A stretch of DNA of 64,000 nt, taken from positions 1,922,001 through 1,986,000 of the forward strand of contig JAVLRN010000001.1 of assembly GCA_032821775.1 (NCBI GenBank), written 5' to 3'. The translations under genes were made by a program, and so were the position numbers. Below, in pieces: positions 25,052 through 36,527 of this stretch (positions within the stretch are counted from its first letter, which is position 1; every line of letters starts with the position of its first letter). Below the pieces are notes generated by a model that was not told the origin of the DNA, searched no databases, and saw only the letters and a list, made by a program, of their open reading frames with translations. Source of the DNA: Sanguinoderma infundibulare. Lineage: Eukaryota > Basidiomycota > Agaricomycetes > Polyporales > Polyporaceae.

Positions 25052-26149
25052 TCAGCCCAGTCTGTTCATATCCCTCTTCGCCTTTGTTAGCTTTGCTCCG
25101 ACATGGTCCACCTCTGATGTGAGCGCGTCCAGCTCCTCGTTCTGCTCCTTGATCTCCTGGTGAATTGCAAATCCGAGGCCTTTCTGTCGTTGGAGGATCG
25201 TCGACAGCTGAGCTAGGTGCGCGTCCTGCTGCTCCATCTGCGCCTTCTGGAGCTGCAACAGCCCTTGGTCGTCCAAGGGACGGGTCTGCTCTGTCTCCGC
25301 CGGCTGCGCCTTCTGACCGAACACGCGTGCGACCGGCCTGCTGAAGCCCCCAGGCATATTGCTGCTGCCGGGCGGAGACCCAAGCAACGCTTCGCGGTCG
25401 GTCGCCAACGCAGGATTGCGCTCGGCCGCGGTCCCGATGCCCCTCGTCGTCGCGCGCGCGGCGGTGACGATCTTCGCCAGCTTCTCGCAGTCGTCCCGCA
25501 GCAGCGCAGCCATGTCCGTCCTCCTCTGCAGCTCGCCCTCGCCCATGCCGGCCAGCCCAAGCGCCTTGAGGCCATCCTCGAGGGCCTTGACACGGGTAAG
25601 GACGCCGGCGAGCTTCTTCTTGGCCTGCACGTTGGCCTGGTGCGAGCCGGCGACGTCGTTGGCGTCCGAGAGCGCGTCGCGCCGGTTGATGTCCGCGCGG
25701 ACGTCGCGCACGCGCGCCTGCACGTCCTGGTGCTCGTCCAGCCACGCGCTCGCGGTGAACCCGGCGCCGGACCCGCCCGCGCCGTCCTGCTTGCCGACGG
25801 GGACGCCGAGGAAGTCGCGGAAGGCGAAGCTCTCGCGCCAGACGGCGTCCTTGGCGGCGAGGATGGCACGGAGGTAGAGTTCGAGCGCGGCGCGGCGCTC
25901 CTCGAGCAGCGCCGGGCTCGTCCTGCTCCCGCGGAGGAACGAGAGCATGTTCTTGGGCGGCAGGGGCGCGGGCGGGGCGGTGCCGGACGACTTTGTGAGC
26001 TCGACGTGCAGGTCGACGAACTCGGAGTAGCGGCGCCACATCTGCCAGGAACGAACAGAGGCTTGGATCTCGATGCGGAAGACGGTGTGCGGCTTGGGCT
26101 CGGGGCGGTCTTCGTAGCCGCGGATATGGATTGCCTGAATGACGGTCAT
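25052..26149 (-). CDS. PX-domain SNARE protein, Vam7-like
   Basis: Single exon of 365 residues. The N-terminal PX domain (about 5-115) shows WRRYSEFVDLH, with the phosphoinositide-contacting Arg-Tyr, and PLPPKN. The C-terminal 60 residues form a Qc-type SNARE helix (QKGLGFAIHQEIKEQNEELD to AKRDMNRLG) with a central Gln, and no membrane anchor follows. That arrangement matches Vam7, which binds PI3P on vacuolar or endosomal membranes and joins the vacuolar fusion SNARE complex. The middle is Ala/Arg-rich and helical. The frame stays open to a Met at 26311, but that extension is low-complexity and the start at 26149 (MTVIQAIHIRG) begins directly at the PX fold. Confidence 0.8.
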   Translation of the reverse strand: MTVIQAIHIRGYEDRPEPKPHTVFRIEIQASVRSWQMWRRYSEFVDLHVELTKSSGTAPPAPLPPKNMLSFLRGSRTSPALLEERRAALELYLRAILAAKDAVWRESFAFRDFLGVPVGKQDGAGGSGAGFTASAWLDEHQDVQARVRDVRADINRRDALSDANDVAGSHQANVQAKKKLAGVLTRVKALEDGLKALGLAGMGEGELQRRTDMAALLRDDCEKLAKIVTAARATTRGIGTAAERNPALATDREALLGSPPGSSNMPGGFSRPVARVFGQKAQPAETEQTRPLDDQGLLQLQKAQMEQQDAHLAQLSTILQRQKGLGFAIHQEIKEQNEELDALTSEVDHVGAKLTKAKRDMNRLG

Positions 26150-26563
26150 TGTTGGGTATCGGGGGCGACGAGGGGCGGGGAGAACGGAGGAGGAGCGGTT
26201 AGGGAGAGTGGAGGAGGGAGAAGAAAGTGGGGGCCACTGCCAGACTGAGGCTTGTGCCAGGCAGGCATGGCAGCGCTTCCTTACCAATGGGCAGGCGCCT
26301 GGACACCTCAAGCTTCTGTCGCGTTGAGGTCGCGCGACCGACGAGCATGCAAGTGTGCAAGAAATACAAGCAGTCCGTCTATCATTCGGCCCTCCGATGC
26401 AGTCAAGACAACAAAAGTACTGTTACAGATGGGGGTCAAAGCCAAGAGCGAGATCCGTAAGGCTACATCTACTGCCAGTGTCACTGGCGTGCGTCACAAT
26501 ATCTGTCATTCTGCGTCCTCCGCCGCCTTCTCCTCTGGAGCCTCTTCAGATGCTGCTGCCGTC
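26150..26563. other. Intergenic: PX gene leader and Snf4 3' end
   Basis: This 414-base gap runs from the start of the PX/SNARE gene to the 3' end of the Snf4 gene; both genes are on the minus strand. It holds the PX gene promoter/leader and the Snf4 3' UTR. No separate gene is supported. Confidence 0.4.
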
Positions 26564-28087
26564 TCAGCAGGCGCTGGATTCGGCAGACGCAGGGATTTCT
26601 GAGGGTGCTGGAGGAGGGTCATGTTGTGCTTCGCCAATAGAGACATCGCCAACGAGGTATCGCAGTACGTCGCTCAACGTGATGATCCCTAATAAGCGAC
26701 CCTTCTTTCCACCTCTACGTTCCTCTTCCTATAATTCCAGGGTAAGGTTAGACGAACAAGCTCAGTCACACAAGAACAACCTGTACTGACTTCGCCCTCC
26801 ACAACTGCGAGCCGATGGACGCGTCGTTTCTTGATGAGCTGCATGAGCGTCCCCAAAGAATCCGACGCCGTGCATATGACGACACCAGGGAAGTCTGGCG
26901 ATCGCTGGTTCAGAGCTTCTGAGATTGTCAGGTCCAGCGACTGGTAGGCGCCAAGTCGGACGAGAGTCTATCACGAGAAGCTTGAGCTTGAATCTAGCAC
27001 GCCACAGAACAGTCGCAAAACGCAATCAAACATGACTTACTATGACATCAACAGTCTCATAGAGGTTGACCACAATGCCTTCTTCGTCCACGATGGGGAC
27101 GGCAGAAATGCCTCGTTCTGAGAACATGTGGACGACGTCGAAGACTGTGGTGCTCATGGTTGCGGTGGAGATGGGATGAAAGGGGTTGTAGCCTTCCGGA
27201 CGTTCACCATCTGGAAGGAGCGGCGGTGGGTTGACGTAGGTGCCGATGCCCAGTCTGCGGAGAGGCAAATGGAGTTGCTGTATATCTCTCCCGCACTTGA
27301 ACGTGGTCAGAACATATGGCGACATATGCCAGGCGCCCGGGACCACGCGGTCGAGAATGAAAACTCACGTTTATGGATATGAATTTCAGAAGGCGATACT
27401 GGGTGAGTATGGATACAATGACTTCGTGGCCAGTTTCGGAATCTGTGTCCAGGAGAGGGACGCGACGAGCGTGGGTCTGGATCAAGAGTTTGGCTGCGTC
27501 GAAGAGTGTGGCGGAGGGATATTCTCGTAGGAGCGGAGGAGGGGCGACGCCGAGCTGCTTCTCAATGTCTGGATCGATGTGAAGCTGATTGCAGGGGAAG
27601 ATGGCGGGTGGAAGGACGGACCTCTGAGGGACTCCAAGCGGAAGGTCTCTACGTCTGCAGCAGCAGCATCGTAAGACGAGCTCCGGTAATAGTATTGGAT
27701 GAGATGGATTATGTCTGAGACGGTGAACATGCCCGCGAAGCATGACTTTTCGCTGTTCCATAATGGTGCCGAGACCACGCCTGGGGAAAATTGAATTGGG
27801 TGCAGTGAGCGGAGCGGTACGGAACGCGCGACGATGGGAATACCGTTGAGGAGCAGACACTGCAGAGCCTTCTTGACCTCTAGCTTGGAATCCAGGACGA
27901 TCAGCCTGAAGCTGACGGGAAAGGTGTCGTAAGTGGTGCGGCCCTTGAGGTAGTGCCTGATTGCATAGAGTGCGGCATCGTGGCTCTCTTGGGTGTATGG
28001 CGGGAGATGTGAGACTGCGCGAGGTCTCCGTGTCGAGCCACGTCTACGGACCCTGGGGGAGTTGTTGGGGGAGAGAGTAGCACTCAT
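26564..28087 (-). CDS. SNF4: AMPK/Snf1 complex gamma subunit (CBS repeats)
   Basis: Five exons: 28087-27622, 27568-27369, 27295-27041, 26967-26791 and 26728-26564, giving 420 residues. Four CBS motifs occur in two Bateman pairs. Recognisable segments include VSFRLIVLDSKLEVKKALQC, GMFTVSDIIHLIQYYY, SLRDIEKQLGVAPPPLL (the linker typical of Snf4), STTVFDVVHMFSERGISAVP and LLGIITLSDVLRYLVG. The gamma subunit binds adenine nucleotides and activates the Snf1 kinase in glucose starvation. The first intron uses the donor GTCCGT. The protein has an N-terminal Arg-rich extension (about 25 residues). It is divergent from the Ssh4-like gene, with only 286 bases between the start codons. Confidence 0.9.
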
Positions 28088-28373
28088 GAGGAATGTGCAG
28101 CCATGCGGAGGATCGTTCTCCAGATCAACTCATTAACGACCGCTCTCCGGCCCATAATGCGGGGTCGGCCGCTTAGTCATCCCGGCGACCGACACCGACT
28201 GCGGCAGCGGGCGGTGCTGGCCGGGCTGGGACATGGACGGCGGAGGCGGAGACGGAGGGGTTTCCCACTGCCGTTGTCCGTGGTCCTCGCCGTGCCTCTC
28301 GTCTCTGTCTCTCTTTCCCTGCTCTCTCTCTGCTTTCAGTTCTCGCTTGCTTCCTCTGCTTTCGCTCCAGGCC

Positions 28374-30468
28374 ATGAGCCGGTCCCAAGGGCGCACCGCT
28401 CAAGTCGTCTATGCCGACTGGGAGGAGGTAACCGAGGCCCTGTCAGCCGGCATCCAGGCTATCCACGACAACCTGCGAGAACCTCTCGTCTCCCTCGCAT
28501 CCAGCCAGGATGACCGCCCACAACGAGGTCCAAATGGCTCGCGCGACGCCTTCTACATCATCCTTCCAATGCTTATCGTCCTCTCCACTTTCCTCTTTCT
28601 CCTCCTGCTCTTCCTCATATGTGTTATCCTTCTCCGCAAACGGAGGGGAATCATGCTTCGGGACAGCGATGGTCCCATAGACATGAGCCGAGAAGACCTC
28701 ATCGAGGGGGAGGGAGGCTTCGATGGTGTCGAATCACGGTGGCTCGAGACCGTCAGCGAACTCGAACGGCGAGCATACCTCCGTTCAAAGGGTAATCTCC
28801 ATCTGTTCTCGCACCTTCTCACTTCCTAGCTTACTCATCTCATCTCCTCCAGAATATCAACTTCAGTACCCTCCCAACTCGATGCCGACCGATATCACAT
28901 TGTCTCAGTTCCTCTCCATCCAAGAGAAGGGCGTATCAGCATGGTCGTTCGAGCCGGATTTCGAAGCCCTGTCGTCTCTCTTGGTACACGCCCGCACGGA
29001 GCTCACATTCCTTCCTGATCCTGCATCCGCATCCTCAGTCCAGTCCAATCTTCCCCTTCCCAAGCTCAACGAGGTCTACTACTGGGAGACAAAGATGTTC
29101 GATCTCCCCGAGACGACTAACGTTGCCATTGGTTTAGCAACCAAACCTTATCCCCCCTTCCGTCTCCCTGGACTTTGTCGACACTCCGTCGCTTATCACT
29201 CCAATGGCGACAAGTCGCATAATTACCCATTCACCGCACAGGCTTGTGGTACCACCCTTAAAGAGGGTGATGTCCTCGGAGTCGGCTATCGTCCTCGTTC
29301 GGGCACCGTCTTCTTCACCAAGAACGGACGGAAGATGGAGGATGCCTTTACTGGCTTGACCGCTTGGAATCTCTTCCCCACCATCGGCGCCGACGGTCCC
29401 TGCAGCATTCACGTCAATCTCGGCCAATCTGGTTTCGTCTTCATCGAAGCCAACGTCAAACGATGGGGGCTTGCCCCCAGCGTCGGGACGCTCGCCCCGC
29501 CACCCGCCTATGGCAGCGAGGTTGGCAGCATTCTCCTTGCCGCAGGAGGAGAGATCACTCCCATACCCAGTGGTGTTGGCTCCCCCGCCAGCCCCGCAAG
29601 TGCTTCAACCCGCTCTCGTCGCTCGCGGGCTCGGAGAGCCCTATTCGCTCTTTCTACCCCCGCACCGCTCGAGGCCGCGCCGCTCCGTGGCAGCCCTTTG
29701 AGATCCCCCAGCCCCCCTGTGAGACACGGCAGCCAACTGAGACCCGGCGGCCGTGTGAGACTCGACAGCCCTTCGAGATCCCCTCCGGTGACTCCACCGC
29801 CACCTATCACCCCCATTGAGGAGGAACCTAGCTCCCCTAGTCGCGCGGGACCATCCATTGCACGGAGGTACTTCTCCCCAACTGACCTACCCTTCCACAC
29901 GCCTCCCAATGCTAACATGCCCGCCTCTCCGACGCAAAGGATTGAACGCTTTGCCGCTCGTCTTCCAGATGACGATGGGTCTTCTGTGACCTCTTCTCGG
30001 CCGCCCTCCCGTGGTCCTGCGGGTGCAGGTGCGAACCAATTCAATGTCCCGCGACCGCAACCATTCAACTTCACTCATGCCCGCACTGGTTCCCGCTCTT
30101 CGGTTTCAGGTGCCGACCTCGCAATCCAGGTCCACCCCCCGCCCGAGTCGCCGATTTCTCGGGACCTTCCTACCCCTGGCCCGCGGGACATTCATCTGCA
30201 GTCGTTAGCTACCCCGAGTCCTCCTGGTGCCGACCCTAGTGCTCATACTTCTGATAGCTCGGCAGCGCAGCTAGAGGCGATGAACGTCGAACCCCCTGCC
30301 TACTCCCCTCTTGACGCTTACGCGTATCCTGACGGCGCGCACATCGACTTGCCTGCAGAGGTAATTGCAGCCGCATTGGAGAGAGGATCCCTTCCTCCCA
30401 GTGTCGTCGGTACTGGGAACCCGTCTCGTTCGGACAGGCACCGTAGTCGACGAGAGCGGAGAGCATGA
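28374..30468 (+). CDS. Ssh4/Ear1-like SPRY membrane protein with PPxY motif
   Basis: Two exons, 28374-28791 and 28853-30468, give 677 residues. One membrane helix (about 60-87) ends in the basic stop LRKRRG. A SPRY domain follows (about 190-340: YYWETKMFD, VAIGLATKPYPPFRLPG, GVGYRPRSGTVFFTKNGRKM). The last 330 residues are Ser/Pro-rich and include PPAY at about 620-623, a ligand for WW domains of Rsp5/Nedd4 ubiquitin ligases. This order (TM, SPRY, PY motif) is that of yeast Ssh4 and Ear1, endosomal adaptors that recruit Rsp5 to permeases. The frame is open 47 codons further upstream, but that leader is Cys/Ser-rich and the Met at 28374 follows a good CC-purine context. Confidence 0.85.
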
Positions 30469-31101
30469 TTTTGGAGACGGAGGAGGTAATCGAGGAGGGG
30501 CAGAGAAGCCCGGCATTTATTAGAAGCGGGGAGCATGTTCATATCTCGGGTTCGTCGTTGCTTGATCCAGGCTGTATTTCTACGAGGGTGCGCTAAGTTA
30601 TGGACGTTTGCAGTTAGTTGAAGTCCGAAGCATCATCTAGCACGCACCTCGCATTGTACTCGCATCACATCACCATTCTCCATGTCCAGTTCATCACACC
30701 TGCACGCGCCTCTTTGCCGATCCATTCTGTCTGTTGTGTTATTGCTACCTATAATATCGCGTTCACGTTCCCTACGAGTCTTCTCGACCATGTCGTAGAA
30801 CTCGAGTTCCACACGCACTCACACCCCTAACTGGATCCTATATAGTACACATTATGCATCACTCTTCTGGTTGTTATCATTGACTTGTGAAGTCAGATCT
30901 CTTTCTGGGAACAATTTACGACGTCCGGTGTGTGGTGTTTATTCGTTTGGTCCGGGTTAAGCTGTTCTGCTCCCAGGTGAAACCACATCACTCAAAGTCT
31001 AGAGCGACTTGTGTATCGTAAAGTCCACGCGTATGGACCAACTCAACCGAGATACAAAACAACGTCATGCAAAAACACTCGCGAAGACTCGCCTGGCCCC
31101 G
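30469..31101. other. Intergenic, convergent 3' ends
   Basis: This 633-base gap between convergent genes is comparatively A/T-rich (30600-31000) and looks like the two 3' UTRs. No coding or RNA feature is supported. Confidence 0.4.
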
Positions 31102-31752
31102 CTACCGCTCTGCGTCCCGCCTGTATACCCCCTCATTCAGCGCACCCTCCGACCGCACCTCATCTCGCGGGAACTTCTCAGAGTCGCCTCGGAGATGTGG
31201 CGAGCCCGCCGTCGCCCGCGAGGGCTGCTGGTCCCCGCCCAGCTCCGCCGCCTGCAACGCGTCCGCGTCGGCGCTGTCAGGCGACCTGTATCCTCCTCCG
31301 CCCCTCCTCCGCGCCGCGAGCCGCTTGCGCAGCTCCCCGATCTTGCGCTTCGGCCACCTGCCGAAGGCCATCCAGAGGGCGAGCCCGATGAGGATCAGGA
31401 CGGCGAGCACGAGGAAGCCGACAAAGTTGCGCTGCCCGAGGCGGTCGACGTCCGCCGCGGCCTCGTTTTGTGGTGCGGACGTCTTCGGCGTGGCGCTGGG
31501 GGTGGGGGTGGGGGTGGTGCTGGGGATCGTGGTGGTGGTTGCGTTCGTCTGCGCGGCATCCAGTGCTGCGTGCGTCGCGTTCTGGCTCGCGGCCTTGTTG
31601 TTGTTGGTGTTGGCGAGCCCGGACACACTGCTGGGTGTGGCGGGGCTGCCGTGGTCGCACTCGGTTCCGTGCGGCGTGCAGCCGAGCGCGGGGTAGACGT
31701 CGTTGTACGAGAGCAGGTCGTGGCTCGAGTCGGCGTTCGCGCGGACGGGCAT
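31102..31752 (-). CDS. Small single-pass membrane protein, unknown
   Basis: Single exon of 216 residues from the Met at 31752; the frame is open further upstream to 31899, but that part is low-complexity. The N-terminal half is polar, with three Cys and a Ser/Thr/Pro-rich stalk (about 60-95, likely glycosylated if outside). A single strong membrane helix (about 109-131) is followed by the basic stop GRWPKRKIGELRKRLAARRR and a charged cytoplasmic tail. No signal peptide is evident, so insertion by the internal helix (N-terminus outside) is my inference. I do not recognise the family. The layout is common among uncharacterised basidiomycete one-pass proteins. Confidence 0.6.
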   Translation of the reverse strand: MPVRANADSSHDLLSYNDVYPALGCTPHGTECDHGSPATPSSVSGLANTNNNKAASQNATHAALDAAQTNATTTTIPSTTPTPTPSATPKTSAPQNEAAADVDRLGQRNFVGFLVLAVLILIGLALWMAFGRWPKRKIGELRKRLAARRRGGGGYRSPDSADADALQAAELGGDQQPSRATAGSPHLRGDSEKFPRDEVRSEGALNEGVYRRDAER

Positions 31753-32359
31753 GGTGTCGCGATGATGTCGCGATAGCGAAGGGGAAAGGATTTGGGATTG
31801 GGAGGGAGCGACGACGACGAGGGGGGAGGGGAAGCAGTGCCCGTTGGTTAACGGGACGTGCGATAGCAATCGAAAGCGAGGGAGGCGAGGTGTGCGCACT
31901 GGGCTGGGTGAAGATCAGTGAAGTAGGCAGCGACCGGCCGGGGCAGGTGCGGCTGACACGTTCGAGTTTTGGTTTTGACGGACGCCGCATTGTCAATAAC
32001 AATCGCAGGTAAGCTTACAACGCCCCCGGAACTGAACGCATGTCGGCGATAGAAGACGACACTCGTGCAACAATAAAAGGCTCCGAGCGGTGTTGGTGTA
32101 CACGTTCATGTATTGTATAGGCGCTGCGTTGCATTGTTACAACAGGTAGTACACTGCTCGCTGTCAATATGGCATCTCTATGCTCACTTCCACTCACTCT
32201 ACATCACATGTCCCTTGTTTCAGCCACACACTGACAGGCCCCTCCGAGTCTGCACATAAGATCACTTCACCGCAATCCGGAACCGGGGATTCGCACCCGC
32301 TCGATGAGATGGACGGCCGGTATCGACGAAGGGGCGGCGGGGCCGAGCCCATGGGCCAT
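31753..32359. other. Intergenic region
   Basis: This 607-base gap lies upstream of the small membrane protein and downstream of the AspRS stop; both genes are on the minus strand. It should contain the promoter of the former. Short frames here are not supported. Confidence 0.4.
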
Positions 32360-34499
32360 CTAGGGTTCTAGTCGCTTGGGGTCTCTTGGGAAGAGTGAAG
32401 CGCGGCGGATGTTGTTGAGCTTCAAGAACAGCATCAGCACACGCTCCAGACCGATCCCGCCTCCACCGTGCGGCGGGCATCCGAGCTGGAAGGCTTGGAG
32501 GTAGTACGCCATCGACTCGGGGGTGATGCCCTTCTGGCGCATCTGCTCCGCGAGCAGCTTCGCGTCGTGGATACGTTGTGCGCCGGAGAGGATCTCTTCG
32601 CCGCGCATGAAGAAGTCGTACGAGTTGGAAAGGGTCTGGGAAGCGGCGAAGTTAGAGTGAGCAATGCGCAGCCAGAGAAGCGAATGGCAAGACTTACCGG
32701 GTCTTCGGGGTCGGGCATAGTATAGAAAGGACGGAGCGCCATGGGGAACTTGTCGATGATAAAGTAGTCGGTTTCGTACTTCGCACGGACAATTCTTCCT
32801 AAACGTTTCTCGTTCGTGGTGCTAAATCGCGAACATCAGTTCGAAACTCTGAACGGTATCGGTCACAGGAATACGCACTCAATGTCGTCGAGTTCCTCTC
32901 TGGGTACACCGTCCTCAACAAGCAAGTCGACAGCCTCCTTGAATGAGAGCTTGAGAGTGCCTTCAGGGCCCTCCCGCCACTTGAACTCGTCCGCCGGGAA
33001 CTGTTTCCTTACAGCTTCGATCTCCTTCGCGTATTTCTGCTTCAGTCCGCGGAACATGTGGAGGAACAGGCTGTCGAGGAGCTCCATGACCTCGTGGTAA
33101 TGCTCCTCGATGGCCATCTCAAGATCCAGGCCGATGAACTCCGTCATGTGTCGGTGGGTATTCGCGTTCTCTGCACGGAAGACGGGGCCGATTTCGTATA
33201 CGCGCTCGAAGTCAGAGGCGATGGCCATCTGCTTGGCAAGCTGAGGAGACTGAGCAAGGTACGCCTTGCCTACAACCCACACCAAATTCGTGACTGGTAC
33301 AATAGATGGATCCAGATTGCGACCCACCTTTGAAATAGCTGACCTCGAACACTGAAGCACCGGACTCGGTCGCTGCACCCTGTAGTTTAGGACTGTGGAT
33401 CTCAATGAAACCCTGGCCTTCCAGATACTCGCGGAAGAGGCTGCCGATCGCGGCCTGCAGCTTGAACACTGCTTGATTCGTTTGTGTCTATTGTCAATCA
33501 CTACGTGAGTGGATATTCTAGCCGAACGGAGGCGTTGACCTACCCTGAGATCAACAACGCGGTTCTTCAGGCGGGTGTCGAGTAGAACGCGCTTGTACTT
33601 GACGCCGTCTTCCTCAATCTCATCTTCCTCGCCCTGCTCAGGAACCTCTGACTCCTGTTCCGGCTTGTCGGCGTTCTGTTCAACGTTCTGTTCTGGGCGG
33701 TTCGCGTCCTCGACGGTGAACGGCAGCTTGACGTCCAAGCCGGAGATAAGGTGCAGCTAAGCGGGCGAATTGGTTCAGCTCGCGTGATACTACCCGATAA
33801 CGCTACGTTGTTAATTACCTGCGTGAGATGCAGCTCGACGTCGCCGACTGTCGCGCTCTTGATCGGCTCGGGAGCCTTCTTGACCACGCCCTCCGCGAGC
33901 ACGATGCTTTCCGTCTGCAAACCGGCGGCCCACTTGAGCATCTGCTTGCTGACCTTGCCGGGCGCGAGAAGCAGGAGAGCCTGGATGGAGTCGGTCCGCT
34001 GGCGGAGGTTGAGGAAGACCATCTTGCTGCCCTGGGCGCGCGACGTCTGCACGCGCGCCCGGACGAGGACCGTCTGACCATCTTGCTCGGGGGTGAGGGA
34101 CGCGATCTGGATGCGCTCGCGCCTCGGACGTGCTTGCGACTGGTTTAGAGGTAGCTTGCCGTAGAACTCGGTTGCGAAGTCCTACGGAAGGGTAAGGAGA
34201 CGGTCAGTACACGACGATCGCTTGCGGAATATCGCACGCACAACTTCGGCTGCAGCTTTCTGCGCCTCGAGTTCTGCTTGTTTGGCAGCCTTCTCCGCTG
34301 CCTTACGCGCCTTCTCCTCTTCCTTTGCGCGCTTCTTCAGCTCGCTCTTGGATGGGCCCTTGGATGCCTCCGCGCCATCGGCGAGCCTAACGGTATGTTA
34401 GCACGCGATAGACGGCTATGAAGCAAGCGATCGGGGAACTCACGGTGTCTCGTTAGGGTCCTGTCCTGCGGGTGCTTGTGCGGGTTGTGATTCAGCCAT
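32360..34499 (-). CDS. DPS1: Cytosolic aspartyl-tRNA synthetase
   Basis: Eight exons: 34499-34444, 34386-34242, 34181-33819, 33756-33544, 33487-33328, 33269-32879, 32821-32698 and 32635-32360; phases agree, giving 575 residues. The Lys/Ala/Glu-rich N-terminal helix ([20 protein letters not shown]) is the eukaryotic RNA-binding extension. An OB-fold anticodon domain follows ([18 protein letters not shown]). The class II core has motif 2 ([16 protein letters not shown]) and motif 3 ([15 protein letters not shown]), with the motif 3 Arg. The enzyme charges tRNA-Asp in the cytosol. It is head to head with aspartate aminotransferase, with 355 bases between the start codons. The acidic insert around residues 200-225 between the OB fold and the core is somewhat long. 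Confidence 0.93.
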
Positions 34500-34854
34500 G
34501 AGTGTTGTGTTGTAGAGCTCTGGGTCAGAGTCCAAGAGATTTTATAGAAGAGAGATGTGCTCGAGAGTGAGTCCCGGTGAGTCGAGCAGATCTCACAAGT
34601 GATCGATCTAGGCGCCCTTTCTGTACTGTAAGGTTAGGGCTTGGGGTCCAGAACCACCCGGGTCGCCCCGAGTCGGCCCTGGGGGTTCTGACGCCCGGGG
34701 CTGGGAAAGCACTCGACTCGGAGATCCGACTCTGTCCCGGAGAGTCACGGGTGCCCCAGACTCCTCCAGGCTTGCAACACTGTATATTATTCCAGCTCAT
34801 CTCTTTCTTGCACACAGATTTTCTTTCTCCCTCCTCTCTACCTCGCCGGAGAAA
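34500..34854. other. Divergent promoter, AspRS / aspartate aminotransferase
   Basis: This 355-base region is shared by two head-to-head aspartate-related genes. A TATATT element at about 34783 could serve the plus-strand gene. Otherwise it is GC-rich with no gene. Confidence 0.45.
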
Positions 34855-36527
34855 ATGCAGGCCATTGCTCGACCTCTCGTACGCGTTCGCGTCGTCCCGA
34901 AGCACGTCCGCTGCCTCTCCGTCTGGTCTGCGGTCCCGGCTGGGCCTCCGGACCCCATTCTTGGTACGTGTCCATACTCCCACCCCGTATTGCGCAGTTC
35001 TCCCGGAGAGGGGTTCTTTGAATGGGGTCTAGGATGTTCTGCGCGATATCTGTTCACCATTGCACCCTGGTTGCACCTGTGACCGATGGAGCAGCGAATC
35101 TCCCTTGTCCACATATAGACGACTGGTTCTGACGTCCCGGGTTCCGCTACCATTTTCAGGTGTTACCGAGGCGTTCAAGGCCGACAAGGACTCTCGCAAG
35201 ATCAACCTCGGTGTCGGCGCGTACCGCGATGAGAACGGCAAGCCGTACGTCCTGAATGCGGTCAAGAAGGCGGAGGAGATCCTCGGTCAGCAAAACCCGG
35301 ACAAGGAGTACCTCCCCATCACTGGTCTTCCCGAGTTCACCGCTTCGGCCGCGAAGCTTGCCTACGGTGTCGACAGTGCGCCGCTGAAGGAGGGCCGCGT
35401 GCGTAGTTCTTGTCCCTGTGGAGTTTGTGAGCTGGCAGGTCTCTGAGGCGGTATGTGGTGAATAGGTTGCTGTGACGCAGTCCATCTCGGGCACCGGTGC
35501 TCTCCGTATCGGTGGCGCGTTCCTGGGTCGCTTCTACCCCCACGTTAAAACGATTTACCTCCCGGTCCCTTCGTGGGGCAACCACACGCCCATCTTCCGC
35601 GACTCTGGTCTCGAGGTCAAGGGCTACCGCTACTTCGACAAGAAGACCGTCGGCCTGGACTTCCAGGGCTTGAAGGAGGACCTCAAGGTGAGCAAGACTC
35701 GATCTTCACCTGTCAACGGCCTACTCACGCCGGAGTCGATCGTCTCGTGAAGGCTGCGCCCGAGAAGTCGATCGTGCTCCTCCACGCGTGCGCGCACAAC
35801 CCCACGGGCGTGGACCCGACGCCGGAGCAGTGGAAGGAGATCTCGGACATTGTCAAGGAGAAGCAGCTCTTCCCGTTCTTCGACATGGCCTACCAAGGCT
35901 TCGCGTCTGGGGACACGACGCGTGATGCGTTCGCGGTGCGGTACTTTGTGGAGCAGGGCCACCAGGTCGCGCTTTCGCAGTCGTTTGCGAAGAACATGGG
36001 TCTTTACGGCGAACGTGTCGGTGCGTTCTCGCTGGTGACGTCTTCGGCCGAGGAACGTGCGCGGGTGGACTCGCAGCTGAAGATCGTCATCCGCCCGATG
36101 TACTCGAACCCGCCGCTGCACGGTGCGCGGATTGCGAGCACGATCCTGAGGGATGGGCAGCTGTACGGTCTCTGGGAGTCGGAGGTCAAGCACATGGCGG
36201 ACCGCATCATTCAGATGCGCGACCGTCTGTACGACAACCTCGTTGGCCAGAACACGCCCGGCGACTGGAACCATATCAAGAAGCAGATCGGTATGTTCAG
36301 GTACGTACCACAGAAGCACCCTCCGTTTGCCGGCGTGAAAGAGGGCTGACGACATGGATCCTTGTGATAGCTTCACGGGCCTGACGCAGCCGCAGACGAA
36401 GGCGCTGGCTGAGAAGGCACACATCTACATGACTGCTGACGGGCGGATCTCGATGGCCGGCTTGAACGGTAACAACATTGACTACTTCTCGGAGAGCGTC
36501 AGCAAGGCGGTCAAGGGCGACCTCTAA
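34855..36527 (+). CDS. AAT1: Mitochondrial aspartate aminotransferase
   Basis: Five exons: 34855-34963, 35160-35398, 35466-35687, 35753-36300 and 36371-36527, giving 424 residues. The Arg-rich, acid-free N-terminus (about 1-25) is a mitochondrial presequence. Fold-type I aminotransferase motifs include [31 protein letters not shown] and [16 protein letters not shown], whose Lys (about residue 270) should bind pyridoxal phosphate; the substrate-binding Arg lies near the C-terminus. It interconverts aspartate and 2-oxoglutarate with oxaloacetate and glutamate in the malate-aspartate shuttle. The first intron is unusually long for this window (196 nt) and separates the presequence from the mature enzyme. 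Confidence 0.93.

Noticed and set aside
25217..26248. 343-codon plus-strand open frame
   Set aside because: Antisense to the PX/SNARE gene, whose PX and SNARE motifs are clear. The antisense frame is Arg/Val/Gly-rich, as expected for the complement of GC-rich coding sequence.
26150..26311. 54-codon N-terminal extension of the PX/SNARE gene
   Set aside because: Cys/Pro/Ser-rich with no similarity to Vam7-type proteins; the PX fold starts at the Met at 26149.
29508..30074. 188-codon minus-strand frame inside the SPRY gene
   Set aside because: It is the complement of the Ser/Pro-rich tail and has no independent support.
32262..32310. tRNA-like string around GGGGATTCGCACCC
   Set aside because: It resembles a T-loop, but no matching acceptor, D or anticodon arms can be folded nearby; it is 3' flank of the AspRS gene.
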